DNA from: Desmodesmus armatus
Lineage: Eukaryota > Chlorophyta > Chlorophyceae > Sphaeropleales > Scenedesmaceae
Assembly: GCA_007449985.2 (NCBI GenBank)
Contig: VIIQ02000146.1
Location: 62,001-126,000, forward strand
Direction: 5' to 3'
DNA length: 64,000 nucleotides
The notes beneath the pieces are model-generated. The model did not search any database and was not told the origin of the DNA. It saw only the letters and a list, made by a program, of their open reading frames with translations. Numbering within the stretch: position 1 is the stretch's first letter; each line of letters starts with the position of its first letter. Positions 34,362 through 46,646 of this stretch are shown piece by piece. The position numbers were made by a program, and so were the translations under genes.

Positions 34362-36387
34362 CTAGGCCGCCTTTTTTACTGCTGCTCTGCCCTTGACCTT
34401 TGCGGCTGCAACTCCCTTGTTGCCATAGTACAGTATCTGCATCACCAGTATGCTGTTGAGCACCAAACCTGCAGCAACAACACGCGCAGTCAGTCACATG
34501 CACACATGTAAGGAAAGTTCTGGGGCAGCCGACACAACAGACACTCTCAAGCCAGCCCGTTGGAAGGGGCTTCAGCCAAGCCGGCAGGCAGTAACACGAC
34601 AACCTGGAGGCAGAAACAAAGAACACCAGGATACTCTTCAAAAGTCACAGAAGCACTGGCACTGGCAATGGTATCCGGCCACTGCTGCTGTGGCTGCTCT
34701 CCGCCAGCCCACCCCATGCGCGCCTCCCATGCTGAACCCTTCCCACCCACCCAAAGCACACATACTCACTCAAAGCATAGGAGCGCATCATGGCACTGCC
34801 ACCGCCCTCCTGCATGGTGGTGAAGAGCCGTGCTATGCACCCAAGGGTGTTGGCTGCAAAGGTGATGATGCTCAGCTGCCCCGTGCTCTTGGCCTGGAAG
34901 TTCTTCAGGATCTGTGGCAGCCTCGCTGACATCAGGATGATGTTATTGAAGTCGTATGCTGCTGTGATCATAGGGAGTGACACCTGGCCTGCAGGCAACA
35001 CAGTCGCAGGAAGGACAAAAGAAGGCGCAGGTCACAGTGGCACATGCTGGCATGAATGGTAGGATTGCACAAGCAAGGATGATGTTGACGTCGTACGCTG
35101 CTGTGATCATAGGGAGTGACACCTGGCCTGCAGGCACGTCGGCAGGCAAAACAGTCGCAGGATGGACAGCAGGAGGCGCAGGTCACAGCGGCACATGCTG
35201 GCATGAGTGGCAGGATTGCACAAGCAACTGAGCAAGATGTATGCTGACTGTGCGTGAGGCGCCCTTGCATGAGGGGTGCCACCCAAGTTTTCTCCCCAAT
35301 GACATATAGTGCCAGCATGGAGCGATGGCAGCAGCAAGCACAACAACAGCAGAAGCTGAGCGCGCATGATCACAGCTGCAGGAGTGTTGAAAGGCTTGTG
35401 GCAGGCTGCAGGTTCGGCACCAACTAAAGCTTTGGTCACAGGAAGTAGCCGCAGGACAAGTGACGGTGCAAAGCTTCTGCTAGTGGGTTGCAATGCCTGC
35501 TGTGGTGTCCTGCTGAACTTGATCCAGAGGCTGTGCTGAGCGCTGTGCTGGGCCTAGTGCCAGAGCTGTAGTGCCTATAAAGCTATGCTTTGCTAGGCTC
35601 TAGTGTTGAGCTGTGCTGAGTGCAGGGTCCTGCCTGCTGCGCTCCAAGGTGCCAGGTGCTTGCCACATGGGACACCCACAGGGGACTGACAAACACTAAA
35701 AGCCTGTCATGTCTTTCTGAGTGTCTCCTGCAGCTATGTCATGAGGATACCACCACACTGGTTGCTCCGAAGCAGCTTCACACCCGTCCTACCTGTGAAC
35801 ACTGCAGCCACAACGCTGACGGCTACAACGGCCATGGCCATGGCCCTTGATGCTGGCATGCGTGCATATTTGTAGATCAGAGCCAGCAGCAGCACGTTTT
35901 GGGCAAACATCATCACTGCCTCGCCATATGCACTGAAGGACAGGCCCTTCAGGTGGCCGTAGGTGGCATGAACCAGCAGGCCCCAGCTCTCCAGCTCAAA
36001 GGACAGCGCGCTCAAGCCCTCAGCACTGCGAGCGCGCAGCACGTTGGCAACCTGCAAGGACAGCCACATGCAGCTGTATGTCCCTGTATAACTGACGCCG
36101 CACAAGACTCTCACTGCTGAGCCAAAGGCAGGTGACCGGCATACCTGAGGCAGCTTCACCAAGATTGAGAAGGTGAGGATGCCATACCCCAGGCACTGCA
36201 GCAGTAGAGCGGCAGGATTGTAAGACAGCTGCAGCCAAAGGCTCTATCACCGTCCTGCTGCACACCGTCCTTGACGCTGTGCTGGCAGTACCTTGCTGAC
36301 TAGTGCCTTGAGCAGTGGCGTGGGAGGCACTGCTCCCGCGGAGACATGGCTCCAGGACTCCAGCAAAAGCTCTGCAACGTCTGCCAT
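34362..36387 (-). CDS. MPDU1: MPDU1 homologue, PQ-loop membrane protein
   Basis: Five exons read on the minus strand: 36292-36387, 36145-36195, 35793-36051, 34770-34988, 34362-34468. All phases agree, giving 243 residues; human MPDU1 has 247. It starts MADVAELLLESWSH and ends AAVKKAA. The two PQ-loop cores are visible as ILVKLPQVANVLRARSAEGLS and ARLPQILKNFQAKSTGQLS, each followed by hydrophobic helices. The last helix is LVLNSILVMQILYYGNKG. MPDU1 is an ER membrane protein needed for use of dolichol-phosphate-mannose and -glucose in N-glycan precursor, O-mannose and GPI assembly; its molecular mechanism is unsettled. The acceptor at 34988/34989 is preceded by tandem copies (see the repeat at 34937-35240). 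The gene is complete with no broken residues, and the assignment is strong. Confidence 0.93.
34937..35240 (-). repeat. Tandem duplication spanning a 3' splice site of MPDU1
   Basis: A ~139-nt unit contains the end of the intron, the acceptor CCTGCAG and the exon start GCCAGGTGTCACTCCCTATG. It is present at the functional site (exon start 34988) and again upstream in the gene (exon-like start 35127). The intronic part, GGCGCAGGTCACAG(T/C)GGCACATGCTGGCATGA, also occurs twice. The copies are over 85% alike by eye. Using the upstream acceptor would add 139 nt and shift the frame. Confidence 0.9.
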
Positions 36388-37249
36388 GCCTCAACACGGA
36401 CGACGACGGAAGCTGCTGTGGTGATCTTGGCCTGTTGTGATCTGCTGGGCAGACCACCGGACGCAAACAGTCAGAGATATGCAACTCCGCACGATTGCCA
36501 TCTTCATCATGCCATCTACATCTTTGCACGATGACGTCACTGACAGGTCCTGGACGGTGTTTGACCCCCAACCTGTCACACCATTGAATGGATCACCTCA
36601 GTCTTTAATCTCTTTGTGCATTTGCACAGGACATCTGAGCACTACAACTGCCCTGTGGTCAACCCTCAACACACGTTGGTGCAGCTCAGTCCATCCCCTT
36701 GTGACCCCAACTCAAAGGCAGGTGCCTTTGTACACATTAGCAGTTGCGAACCACTGGCAGGAAGATCATGTTGAACTTGGGCCAAGGCTGCACAGCAGCA
36801 TTGTGGCAGTAGAGGGCTGGAACGACAGGGGCGGGGGAGTCCAGGCAGGCTCAAGCAATCTGTTGGCAGGTGACACCATTCTGCATGCGTTACATCCAAG
36901 GCATGCATCACCTTCGTGACATGATGGTGATGCCAAACAACTCCAGACACGACATAGAGGCAGCCATGCTACCCCTTGTGAGGCATGCTCCTCCTCTTCC
37001 GCTTTGCCACTGCCTGTGCTGCTGGTGCATCCCACAAACTGGCCCCATGCCATGTTTTGCACCACCCAACCCAACACTCGAACAACAAGAGCTGCATCCG
37101 ACTTGGCTTGCAGGCAGCCATGGCAGCGTCGGCCACCACTGAGCTCCACACAAGCCTTGTAGCCTTGGCTTGCAAGGGCCACCAACAGCCAGGGAAACCA
37201 AAGGCGGCCCATCCACCCGACCCCACCTGCAACACGGACCATGCCAGTG
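36388..37249. other. 5' region of MPDU1 homologue, no gene assigned
   Basis: Contains short minus-strand ORFs with hydrophobic stretches (for example RLWFPWLLVALASQG near 37150-37210). These may be final exons of the unresolved upstream gene. No stop or splice pattern could be settled. It should include the MPDU1 promoter. Confidence 0.35.
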
Positions 37250-40200
37250 GTTTCACAAGCTGCTGTGACTCCAGACCCTGCATTTGTCATGACGACGCAT
37301 GCGCTCGGGATATTTGGCAGCTGCCAGCCTCATGGAGCAGCATAGACACAGGCGAATGCAGCTGCCACGACCGCTTCTTGAACCAGGCGGAGAGGCAAAC
37401 TTCGCAGGGCAATCAAAGTGATGAAAAGAGATGTATACCAGAGCAGCACAGGGCACCTTCGGGGCCGCTCCTCCTTTGTGCTGGACACCGCCCACACATA
37501 CCCCCTGTCAGAAACAAAGAGAGCCCTCGCTGTGCTGAACCTGAAAAGCACAGCCACCCATGCCACATGTGCGCTGTCGGCACAAGCAGCACTTGTTCTG
37601 CTGCGCACATACCACTTTCGCTGAAGCACACACACGCTCTTGCATGCACTTCCTGGGTTGCAGCAGGGGAGCATGGATAGGGTGATGGTGCGGTAAAGCA
37701 CAGCCCGCCAGCCACCCTGTGCCCACCTCGCTGTGGTGCAGGGGCTATCCCGAGCAAAGGCGCTCCTGGTTTCACATGCACCATAAATTGGCCGCTGTGC
37801 TGTGGACAGCACAGGCAACAAGAATGTACATCTGCCCCTTGACTACTGCAAGGCGCACCCAAGGTGTGCAGGCGCTCCATTCACAGCACTTCCCAACCAC
37901 ACTGCAATCACGCTGCGCCTGAGTGCACAGCAAGAGAGGAAGCAATGACTAAATCAACCACAGTAGGGCGGCAAGGGTCACGCCCCATTACTCCACAGTC
38001 GCCTTTTCAGGACGTATCACCCCACTGTTTGCACATTGTGCGGCAGAAGCCCACACAGCAGCCCAATGCACAGCCCAGACAGATGGTGGGAGCGCCCTTT
38101 CCTCACTGCTGCAGCTGCAGTGCGGGTCGCAACCTTGATACACCGCCCGCTCCGTCAGCAGGCACGCCCCGCGCTCACACCGCCGGCTCCACGTGCTGGG
38201 CCCACCATCACCCTGCAAGCTGCGACAGCCAGCGTTTCTCTGGCAATCAGGGAGGCGCCCACACACGCGGCTGCAGGCACAGCCAGATCGGGCCAAGTGG
38301 ATAACCAGGCAGTTCCTACTGCTGCAGGGACCCTGCCCCCACTCGGACATCCCCCACAAGCCATTCAGTCAGGGACAGGGGGTTGACACTATCGGACCAG
38401 TCATGCATCCAAAGCGGCAAGCCATCAACCAAGAGCAAGCACAGGCAGCCAGCCAAACCGCAGTGCCTCCATGAACACGGGGTTGCGGCTCAGATCTGGC
38501 ACAAGTGCAGGGCGGCCCAGCCTGGCAGGCAAGATGTCAGATTTGAGACTGCACAAATTTCCCTGCACCGCACCCTTTTCACAGTGACAGCAAAAAGTGT
38601 GATGAGCAGTCAGCCCCTTCCAACCAAAACAATAGCCAGCCAAAGCTCCTCCTGTAACCCAACCCACTGTTGCAGAAACAGTCCGGGCAACATCGAAATG
38701 GCCCAACCCCTGCCACCGTTGCAGCACAACCCGCAGCACGATCCTGCACGTCACACTGCATGTTTCTGTGCAATGTGAACTGGGAACCCAAAACTGAACC
38801 AGCACCCGCCACCGCGCTGGACTGAGCCTGAGCCATGGTTAAGAGACGTCACGTGTGAGGGTGTGAAGGCTCTCAATAACCAAGGTGCGCTTGCGGTTCT
38901 CAGGTGATGGTGGTGCCTCACAGCAATAACAGACCCCTCAATCCCAGCCCTCTGCAGCCTCAAAACATCACATAGAAGGCCTCGCAAGCCCAGCACAGCC
39001 CATAAAAAACCCCAGCCTGTCTCAATGCACAATCAGCAGACGGTCGACCCAGAATGCCACTGATGGGCCGGATAGCATCTCCAAAAGTAAGCATCTTCCC
39101 CACACACCCACCCTATGCCCATTCTCAGAGGGCTACCTCAACCAGTCACAACAGGACAAATCCACACATCAATACATGATGATTGAGTTCCAGGTGTACA
39201 CCTCGGTGCCACCGCACATGAAGCCACTTGCGCACCGCCAGCCACAGGAGAGCAGATGCTACCCCCTGTGGCATGTGACGAACGGTGGTGGCAACGCCTG
39301 GTGTTATAGTGTGCAGCTTATGCCTACAGGAGGGCCCCTACACGTTGTTAGAGCAGGCCCTTACTGCAGGTTGCTGCGCACGACCCGCTCGCAAACCCCC
39401 ACGCTCTCACAGATCAGGACCCCCTCAAAAACCTGCAACAGGAAACAAAAAAGTCATGTCTAGCAACGGCAACAAAACTCTGGTGGCATACATGTGCCAA
39501 TCCTCCACGCGCGGGAGTCCCAAGCACTTTCTGCACTCAGGCACACCCGCAGAGCACCCCCTGGGCATGCCAGTAGGGGTGCACACCATGAAACCGAAAA
39601 TGCTGGGGAGCACTCGGAGGTTGCGGACTCTCACAAAACCAGGGCTGCACGGTCCTTGGGCCTGCTGCCCGTCCAGCGCGTATTGGGTGAGGAGGGTGCT
39701 GGAAGGTGCACCTGCCATCGCACATGTTGCTATCACGGCAACAGTGCTGTGTGGCAGCTCCTCGGACAACAACGGGTATAACAACCAACCCCAAACCTGA
39801 ACCCACTACCTTGATGAAGGCCTACTTGCTTTGCAATTAGGCATCTCCAAGCATACTTGTGTACACACATGGCCTGTCTGCTGCAAAACATACGTCCGTG
39901 AATACAACATCAAACAAGCTACCCACAACAGGCCCAAAACTGCTTCGAGCTGCACCAACCAAACCAGCAACCACGCACCTTGTCAAGATGCAAGGTGTGG
40001 CCAAGTAAGTCGTTATCCTCAAAGGCGCACACACTACAATGGAAGCTACACCACAACGATGTACTAGCCTAAGCAGTGCAGCACCGGGCGCAGAGATTCT
40101 TCTTGCCTCCAGGCAAGGATCTGGGCTGCTGCTGCTGCAGCCCCTGCCCTCAAAGTCGCAGCATCACATCGTGACATATGTCAGCCTCCGCTGAAGCGCT

Positions 40201-43031
40201 GTCCCAAGGTAAGGCATGCTGTGCGCAGCGATGTCAGCACGGGGTATCCTTGCACTCTCACAGTTGCAGGCAATACCCAGTGACGCAACAGCGCACCCTG
40301 CAGGTGATGCGGATGTGCCAGAGGACACTGTTTTGCCCAAGTGCTCACAGACAGTATGCAAATCCAAAGGACAGGGATCTTGCAAATTGAAAGGCAAATG
40401 TGGCATGCCATCTACCATTGCCACCTCTGCAACAGGACCTGACAGCTAGGCAAACATGCAGCGTGGCTGTGCCTCTCTGCCCACGCTGCGTGCCACAGCA
40501 GCACACCAAGCACAAACAGCAGCACACCCGCACACCAGCATGCAAGTGTGAGTGTGCGTGAATATCAATCACACTGCCAGCGCTCACTCTTGCGCAACTC
40601 AAAAATGGGTGTGATATCAGCTGCCCCTGCAAGGCAATCAAAACGTGCTGTCCTGCAGGCCATGCGTTGCCGCGTGCACTTTCCCTGTGCTGTGTCACAC
40701 CATACACCCCGCACCCAAATCGCAATGTCAACACCCGCTTTCCGCAGTACCTCCACCTGTACCCAACATGCCGGTCACACAGCAATGCAACGAGCCTTGC
40801 TGGAGAGCAACATGGTGGCTGTTGGCTGGCAATGTTTGCGCTCAACGCAACGATCAACTTCAACGATCAACTCCCTCATGCCAGCTGGCGGCAGCTTGTT
40901 CAGCAACAGCAAGTGGAACCTGGTGGGAACAACAGCATGAGTGCGCAGCGAGCAGTAGCAAGCTGTGGCGCTAGCACATGTAGCGTAGCACACACCCTCA
41001 TCTCGAGGCTCTCCGCACACCCTGGATGAGTGCAGCGACTCTGGGAGAGCATTGGCGCAGTTGCTGGCTGTTCATCACACGTGTGTGTAACTGCAGTGAG
41101 AGGGCAGGCAGCACCAGGCACAGGGTGAGACGCACAGAGACAAACACCCTGAGCCGGGCAATGTATGCAGCGATGAAAGACCCCACTGGAGCGCGCGTGG
41201 CCAATTGCCACACATACACAAATCCACAAAGACCCCCGCGACACATCTTGGCAACACACAGGCTGCCACACAGTTCTTCCTTGGCGGCCCCTGCGTCCCC
41301 ACAGGGCCTGCTATTCAGCCACCTCAGCATCTCCCTCCTTGTATCCCAGGGCAACAACTACAACCACCCTGCCACACTTTCTGATCATTGCCGGTGCCTG
41401 CATGACACCCTTCAAGTGACCGAACGCTCAAAACAACAACTGAAGATGGCCAACTGGCAACGCTGGCACCAATGCAACAAAGGGTGATATGTGCCGGCCA
41501 TGCGCTGTAAGGACGCTTGGGTCAGCACTCACACAAATGTCTGAGGCTCATTCAGAAAAATGGCGGGTGAGGCTCAGATCAAAACGACGGACGAACCACA
41601 TGCACAACTCAGCATCAGACCCAAGTGCATCAGCTGCTGACAGCTCAGCGAAAGCAGCCGACAGATGGTGGAACAACCGGCCGTCCAGCCACACTAGCTT
41701 TAAAAAAACTGGCTCACCACAACAGTACTTGACAGGTGCCAAGCGCCACCACTTTCGCTTCTGCACGCACACTGGCCATGACCAACACAGACTGCGTGTG
41801 ACATTTCTCTGTCCAACATCTGCAATGCAGAATGTACGTATGACCCAGCAGCACTGCACGTGTGCGCATTCATGACACACGTGCAGCGGCTGCGCAAGCA
41901 CAGCATTGTGCACCACCCAACCGGACTCTAGATGCCAGCACCCACCCACCCAGAAGATAACGACCAATGTGTGAACGATGCTCTTTAGATGCATATATCA
42001 ATAGCACAACCCCATCGATTGCACTCAAACGGGGGTCAGGAGATGGGGTGGAAAGACAGCGCACAGCACAGTGCATCCACAGGCGCTACGATCAGACAAC
42101 CTGGAGCAGCACGGGCTGGTCATTCGCCCCTCCCAAACCCTGTGGTTTGAGGTGGGTGGGGTTGGCTGCATAGCGCTGTCCTTGCATGCAGGGAGCACAG
42201 CACACCCCGCAAGCAACACTCGGCCACGCAAGTGGCCTAGAGCAATGCCCACCAGCAAGAGCAAGTGAGGCAAGATATGTGTTGCGTTGCATGCATAGAG
42301 GCGCCTGTGCAGCCCCAGGCCAGCTTACCTGGCCAACAGGCAGTACGCAACAGCCCCCCATGCCTCATGATGGGAGGGTATTGGACCTGCTGAAATGGCA
42401 AGCACCAAGGTTGCGCACAGAAACAAAACGCACTGCTGCACGACATGCTCCAGGGGAACACCCACACCTGCACCCCCTGGATGTTGGGCATGCAGCGCCA
42501 GCAACCCACAAACTGCATATCCGAATAACTGCATAGCAACTGGACACAGGAAGCAGCAGCTGCCCCCACGGCAAAAAAACCTGACACAAAACAGTTTGCA
42601 TCCTCCCTTGCTCAACGGGGGACGTGTTGCAGCCGTTGGACCAACCAAGTGAACAGTACACAGATGAGTCGTGCCGTAGTTCCCGCAGCCTTTCCAGCCG
42701 CCCCTATGCATTGTTTCACACTCTCAAAGGGCGTTGTCGTGCCCCGACTCAACGTACAGGCCCTATGCAAAGAGGCCACTGTGCCACGTACTGCCAAGGG
42801 ATGGGCACGTGCAACCTGCCTTAGCATCCCTACTGCCACGCACATATACTAGTCCAATGGCAAGGTACATACCCAAAACATGACTAGAGCATAATCGATA
42901 AGAAATAACCGAGCAATCTCAAACAGTGCCCGTCGCTGGCCTGCAGTGTAGGTGTGCACCTTGCACGACCCCCACTCCATAGGACCGCATGCGCAAGTGC
43001 ATGTTCCCAAATCCCCCAGCCCCCCAATCAT
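37250..43031 (-). CDS. Unresolved multi-exon membrane-protein gene (tentative)
   Basis: A minus-strand first exon is plausible at 42873-43031: ATG at 43031, then RRALFEIARLFLIDYALVMF, then donor GTATGT. Downstream on the same strand come islands with hydrophobic, splice-flanked frames: VVQQCVLFLCATLVLAISAG (about 42375-42440), HLLLLVGIALGHLRGRVLLA (about 42205-42265), SFIAAYIARLRVFVSVRLTL (about 41110-41175) and CPVLLWYTSLFITLIALRSL (about 37385-37445). Together they suggest a multi-pass membrane protein of a dozen or more short exons. I could not join them in phase or recognise a family. Some islands may belong to other frames or be chance. Treat this as evidence of a gene, not a model. Confidence 0.35.
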
Positions 43032-43132
43032 CCGTGCCTCTGCCACGGCTGCTGACGCAAGGCCCGACACTCCATTCACTCAAACACCAGGGGTGCCGGC
43101 GACTCCTGCTGCGACAGGCTGGTCACCTGCCG

Positions 43133-45279
43133 CTACATGTTGGCCCCATTACCAGCCCCTTGGGATGCGTACAAGATGCCGCCTGAGCCCTGCACTGCAA
43201 CAGGGGACATGGCGGCTGCAACTGCCGCCTGCGCCTGCATGCTGTACGCCCCACTGCCCTGCTGGTACAAGAGGGCTTGAGGGCTTGGATTCTGTGGGAC
43301 ACATGCAAGGCCCTGCCCGCTGCTCGTGTGCTCTGACTGTGGGTCCTGCAGCGACATGCCTGACAACCCAGCAGCAAGGCCTGCGAACATAGCCTGGTCC
43401 ACAGGAATGAACGCGCCAGGTGACTGCATCCCAGCTGCTGCCATTGGGACCTGCCCCTGCATGAACGACTGCTGCAGCGCGCCCGGCATGCCCGGCAGCG
43501 GCATCAGCATCGGCTGCCCCATCCCCGGCCCTGCCTGCACCCAGCCAGCACTCGTATACATCCAGGGCGCCCCAGCTGCCATGGCCAGCTGCTGGGGCGA
43601 GGCCTGCTGCTGCCGCTGCAGCGCCAGTCCTGCAGACGCGCTCAGCACACCCGGCGAGCTGACGGTCGGCCACAAGCCTGAACAGCCTGTTGTCGCAGCC
43701 CCAGGGTACACAGGCGCCATCATGCTGGCGGGCACCACAGCCTGCGTGCGCCGCATGACTGGCGCGCCAGTCGCCGCCGCTGCTACAGCTGCTGCTGCTG
43801 AATTTGGCGTTTGGGTAGCAACCCGCAGCTGGCCTGGGTCATGTGCTGCAAGCAAAAAATGCAGGCAAGCCAACAAGAATGCGGTTGGTAACAGGGGTGG
43901 AATCGCGCGCACAGCTGACTGAACGGCAAAGCGTATGCCACCTGTGCAGCACAGCATGCATGGATGATTGGTGAGCGTAAAATTACGGACTAATGGGACG
44001 GCAGCAGCTGCCGCATGCACACAGGCCCGCTTACCAAAAAAGCAGATGCGCCGCTTGCAGCTTGCGCCAAAGCAGCAGAGCTGCGTCCTGAACCGGCTTG
44101 GATGCAGCCAGCTCTCAAACACCGAGTGCGCCAGTGGGCAGTTGACACCTTGCGCGCATGTGCCAGTCTGCGTCAGCACACCAGGCAAGGCAGCATCGTG
44201 TTTGTCAAAACAGCAGGGGCAGCAGTGGGTGTGTCAAGCATCAACAGCCCTTGGTATGTCTAGCGTACCATGCGCAAAGCTGCAGGAGACTGGTGTCGTT
44301 GCACCAGTCAGCACGCTGCATGTCAACGATTTGTGCCCGTGGGAACGCAGTCAGGACTGGTGGCTTCACCATGGGTGCCAGCAGCTGCATGTGTGTCGGC
44401 GCATGCGTGATCAGCAGCATGCAGCCTGTGCCAGTCAAGCCAGCACCACAGGGAGGTCTGCCAAGTGCCTCTCCTGCAGATGCCTCGTCATGCAGTCTGC
44501 ATACCTTGTTGTGCTCAGGGCACGGCTCTGGGGTGTAGCTGTGGGTGCGCGGGCAGCGCCTCGCTGCGCGTTCACCTCGATGCGCGTTTGGGCACGTGCT
44601 CCAATCATGCCGCTCCTGCAGGACACAGACAGCCGGACGCAGGGCACTCAGCTGCTTCCTTGTGGGGTCCAGCACACAGGTGATCACAGCATGGAGGAGC
44701 TGTCCAGCACAGCATGAGATGGAGGTGCAGTGCCATGGTAACAGGGGTTGAGCCAGGGTACCATGGATCAGGCAGCCTGCCCAACATGCAGTCAGACCAT
44801 GACAAACACCACTCAACATACCTGGATGGGACAAGGTGACACCTGCAATGCCATACAGCCACGGATGGAAAAGCAATCGTGGTGTCAGCGCAGTCATTGC
44901 AACGAAGCGCTGCAGCATGCTGTGCTGATCACAGACACTGCAGGTTTTTGCCGGCTGCTGGCACACTGTCTGTTGCTGCGTGTGCTACACCAGGCAGGCC
45001 AGCACACCATGTGGCTGCCACAGGCCGCTGTTTGTCTGTCAATTACAGCACTGCATGGTTGTTGGCTGGCACTTGGGGCAGGTAGGGCTGTTTTACAGCT
45101 CATCCGCCTCAGCTGTTGCATTTAACGTGGCAACTGCTGGCTGCTGTGGCCGCTGCATGTCCGTTGCTGCTACCCTGATCACACATTTTGCTCTGTACCG
45201 TCACCTTGTAGCTGAACATCCACCATTCCGAATCATCTGCTGCTGTCATGCTGTTTCCTGGTACCAGCTTGGAGGGGAC
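43133..45279 (-). CDS. RR-TZF tandem CCCH zinc-finger protein
   Basis: Minus-strand exons 44505-44615, 44035-44167 and 43133-43845 join in phase. An upstream exon, about 45199-45279, gives [12 protein letters not shown] with a possible ATG at 45249. The arginine-rich lead [20 protein letters not shown] is followed by [20 protein letters not shown], which is C-X8-C-X5-C-X3-H. A 16-residue spacer ([16 protein letters not shown]) leads to [18 protein letters not shown]5-C-X4-C-X3-H. The final His is created by splicing to exon 43845. This is the plant RR-TZF architecture. Family members bind RNA, sit in P-bodies and stress granules, and affect mRNA turnover. The C-terminal ~235 residues are Gln/Ala/Met/Gly-rich. 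The stretch between the MFSYKV exon and the HDW exon seems to lack a short piece with the usual Cys, so a mini-exon may be missed. The true 5' end is uncertain. Confidence 0.88.
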
Positions 45280-46646
45280 CTGCAAGACGGCACAGTTGAA
45301 GGCCAGGCAGGCAACACAGGCTCAGCAGGCCAGCAGCAGGCAGGTGTCAAATCTAATCAACCATGTTGGGAGTACCCAGTGCCTTGCACTGCACCGTGCA
45401 GGGGAGGCTGCATGGCAAGGGTCCTGGCACAGGAAACACGGTAAGAGACCAACCGCACCCCCCTCGTCCACGTTGCAAGGTATTCGACAAAGAATGAATG
45501 CATGGACAAATACATAGGGCAATCACAAAGCGCAGCACCCCCATTGCTCCGCATGGTCGCTGGCCTAGATGGTTTCGGAGAATGCCGGTGGGCAGAGGCG
45601 ATTGCCAGCGAGGACCAATCAAGCACCTTGCTCAAGACTTACATCAACATCTGCCAGGGCTACGCATCGCCGGCTTGCTCCAGGGAGGGAAGCACAGAGA
45701 GAACGTCAAGCGAGTCGTCTAAAGCTGCCGGCTACAAAGAAGTACGCAAACAGAGCTCCAAGTCGACACTGCAGACTCCAAACGTGTCACATGCTCGGCA
45801 GGGCGCAATATCGTTGGTATTTAACTGTTAGTTTTACCTGGGATTCAGAGGCTCGGCAGCCCAGCAGGACCCACCATCTTATGCTTCAAAGTGTTTGAAA
45901 AGTCCGTCGCACTGAAAGAAATGCCCTTCCTTGCGCAGCGCAACGGGTAGCTCGCTTGTCAACCAACCGCGGCACATACACGCCACAGACCGCACATATA
46001 CCCCACATGTGTGCTTCTTGATGTGTTCACCAGCAGTAGCTTGCATACAGAAGCCGCTCTAACGTTACCAAGCCTGCTGGTGTCATCTTTATCATTCTGT
46101 TGACTGCTTGACTGACCGTGCTGCTACGCCCAGTCACCCCAGTGCTGTTGTGGAGCTTGTACGCATTGGCTTGGACTCTGTGCGATCGCAGTTCTGGGCA
46201 AGGTCCGACTTCATCACTGCTGGTCCCACTCAGTGTCAGCTACATATGCATGCATGTCCTGATCTCAGTCTGTACTGCCTTGGGTGAACCTGGGCTGCCT
46301 AATCAAGCTCTGCTTGCTATGACCAACAATACATCAACTGTATCACTTGGAGAGCATCAGAATGCGACCTTCTGTCAGCACTAATGTGTTTTTTGCTGGT
46401 GGAAAGGACCGCCGGGCAATTGACAAAGCTGCAATGCCTACTGGGACTCAGTGGCGTTGACCTGGGTCACCGGTGGGCTAAGTGGGATCACTAAGAAGCG
46501 ACCGCTGATTGTCACTCTGAATCTGAACAACCAATCGCCCCGTGTTGTTGAGGCCGATGAAATGAGCTATGGTCAGACGTTACAGTCTGTAGTGGACAAC
46601 CACCAGCAGCGATCGCAGGATCAACAGACAACCACCAGCATAACAG
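45280..46646. other. Upstream region of RR-TZF gene, no gene recognised
   Basis: Between two minus-strand genes. It may hold 5' exons or UTR of the zinc-finger gene. The ORFs here have no motif. Confidence 0.45.
46580..46584 (-). terminator. TGTAA polyadenylation signal candidate
   Basis: On the minus strand TGTAA follows the stop codon of the SMS-like gene by about 65 nt, the expected place for an algal poly(A) signal. Confidence 0.5.

Noticed and set aside
42873..43079. Starting the unresolved minus-strand gene at 43079
   Set aside because: The codon there is GTG. The first in-frame ATG is at 43031.
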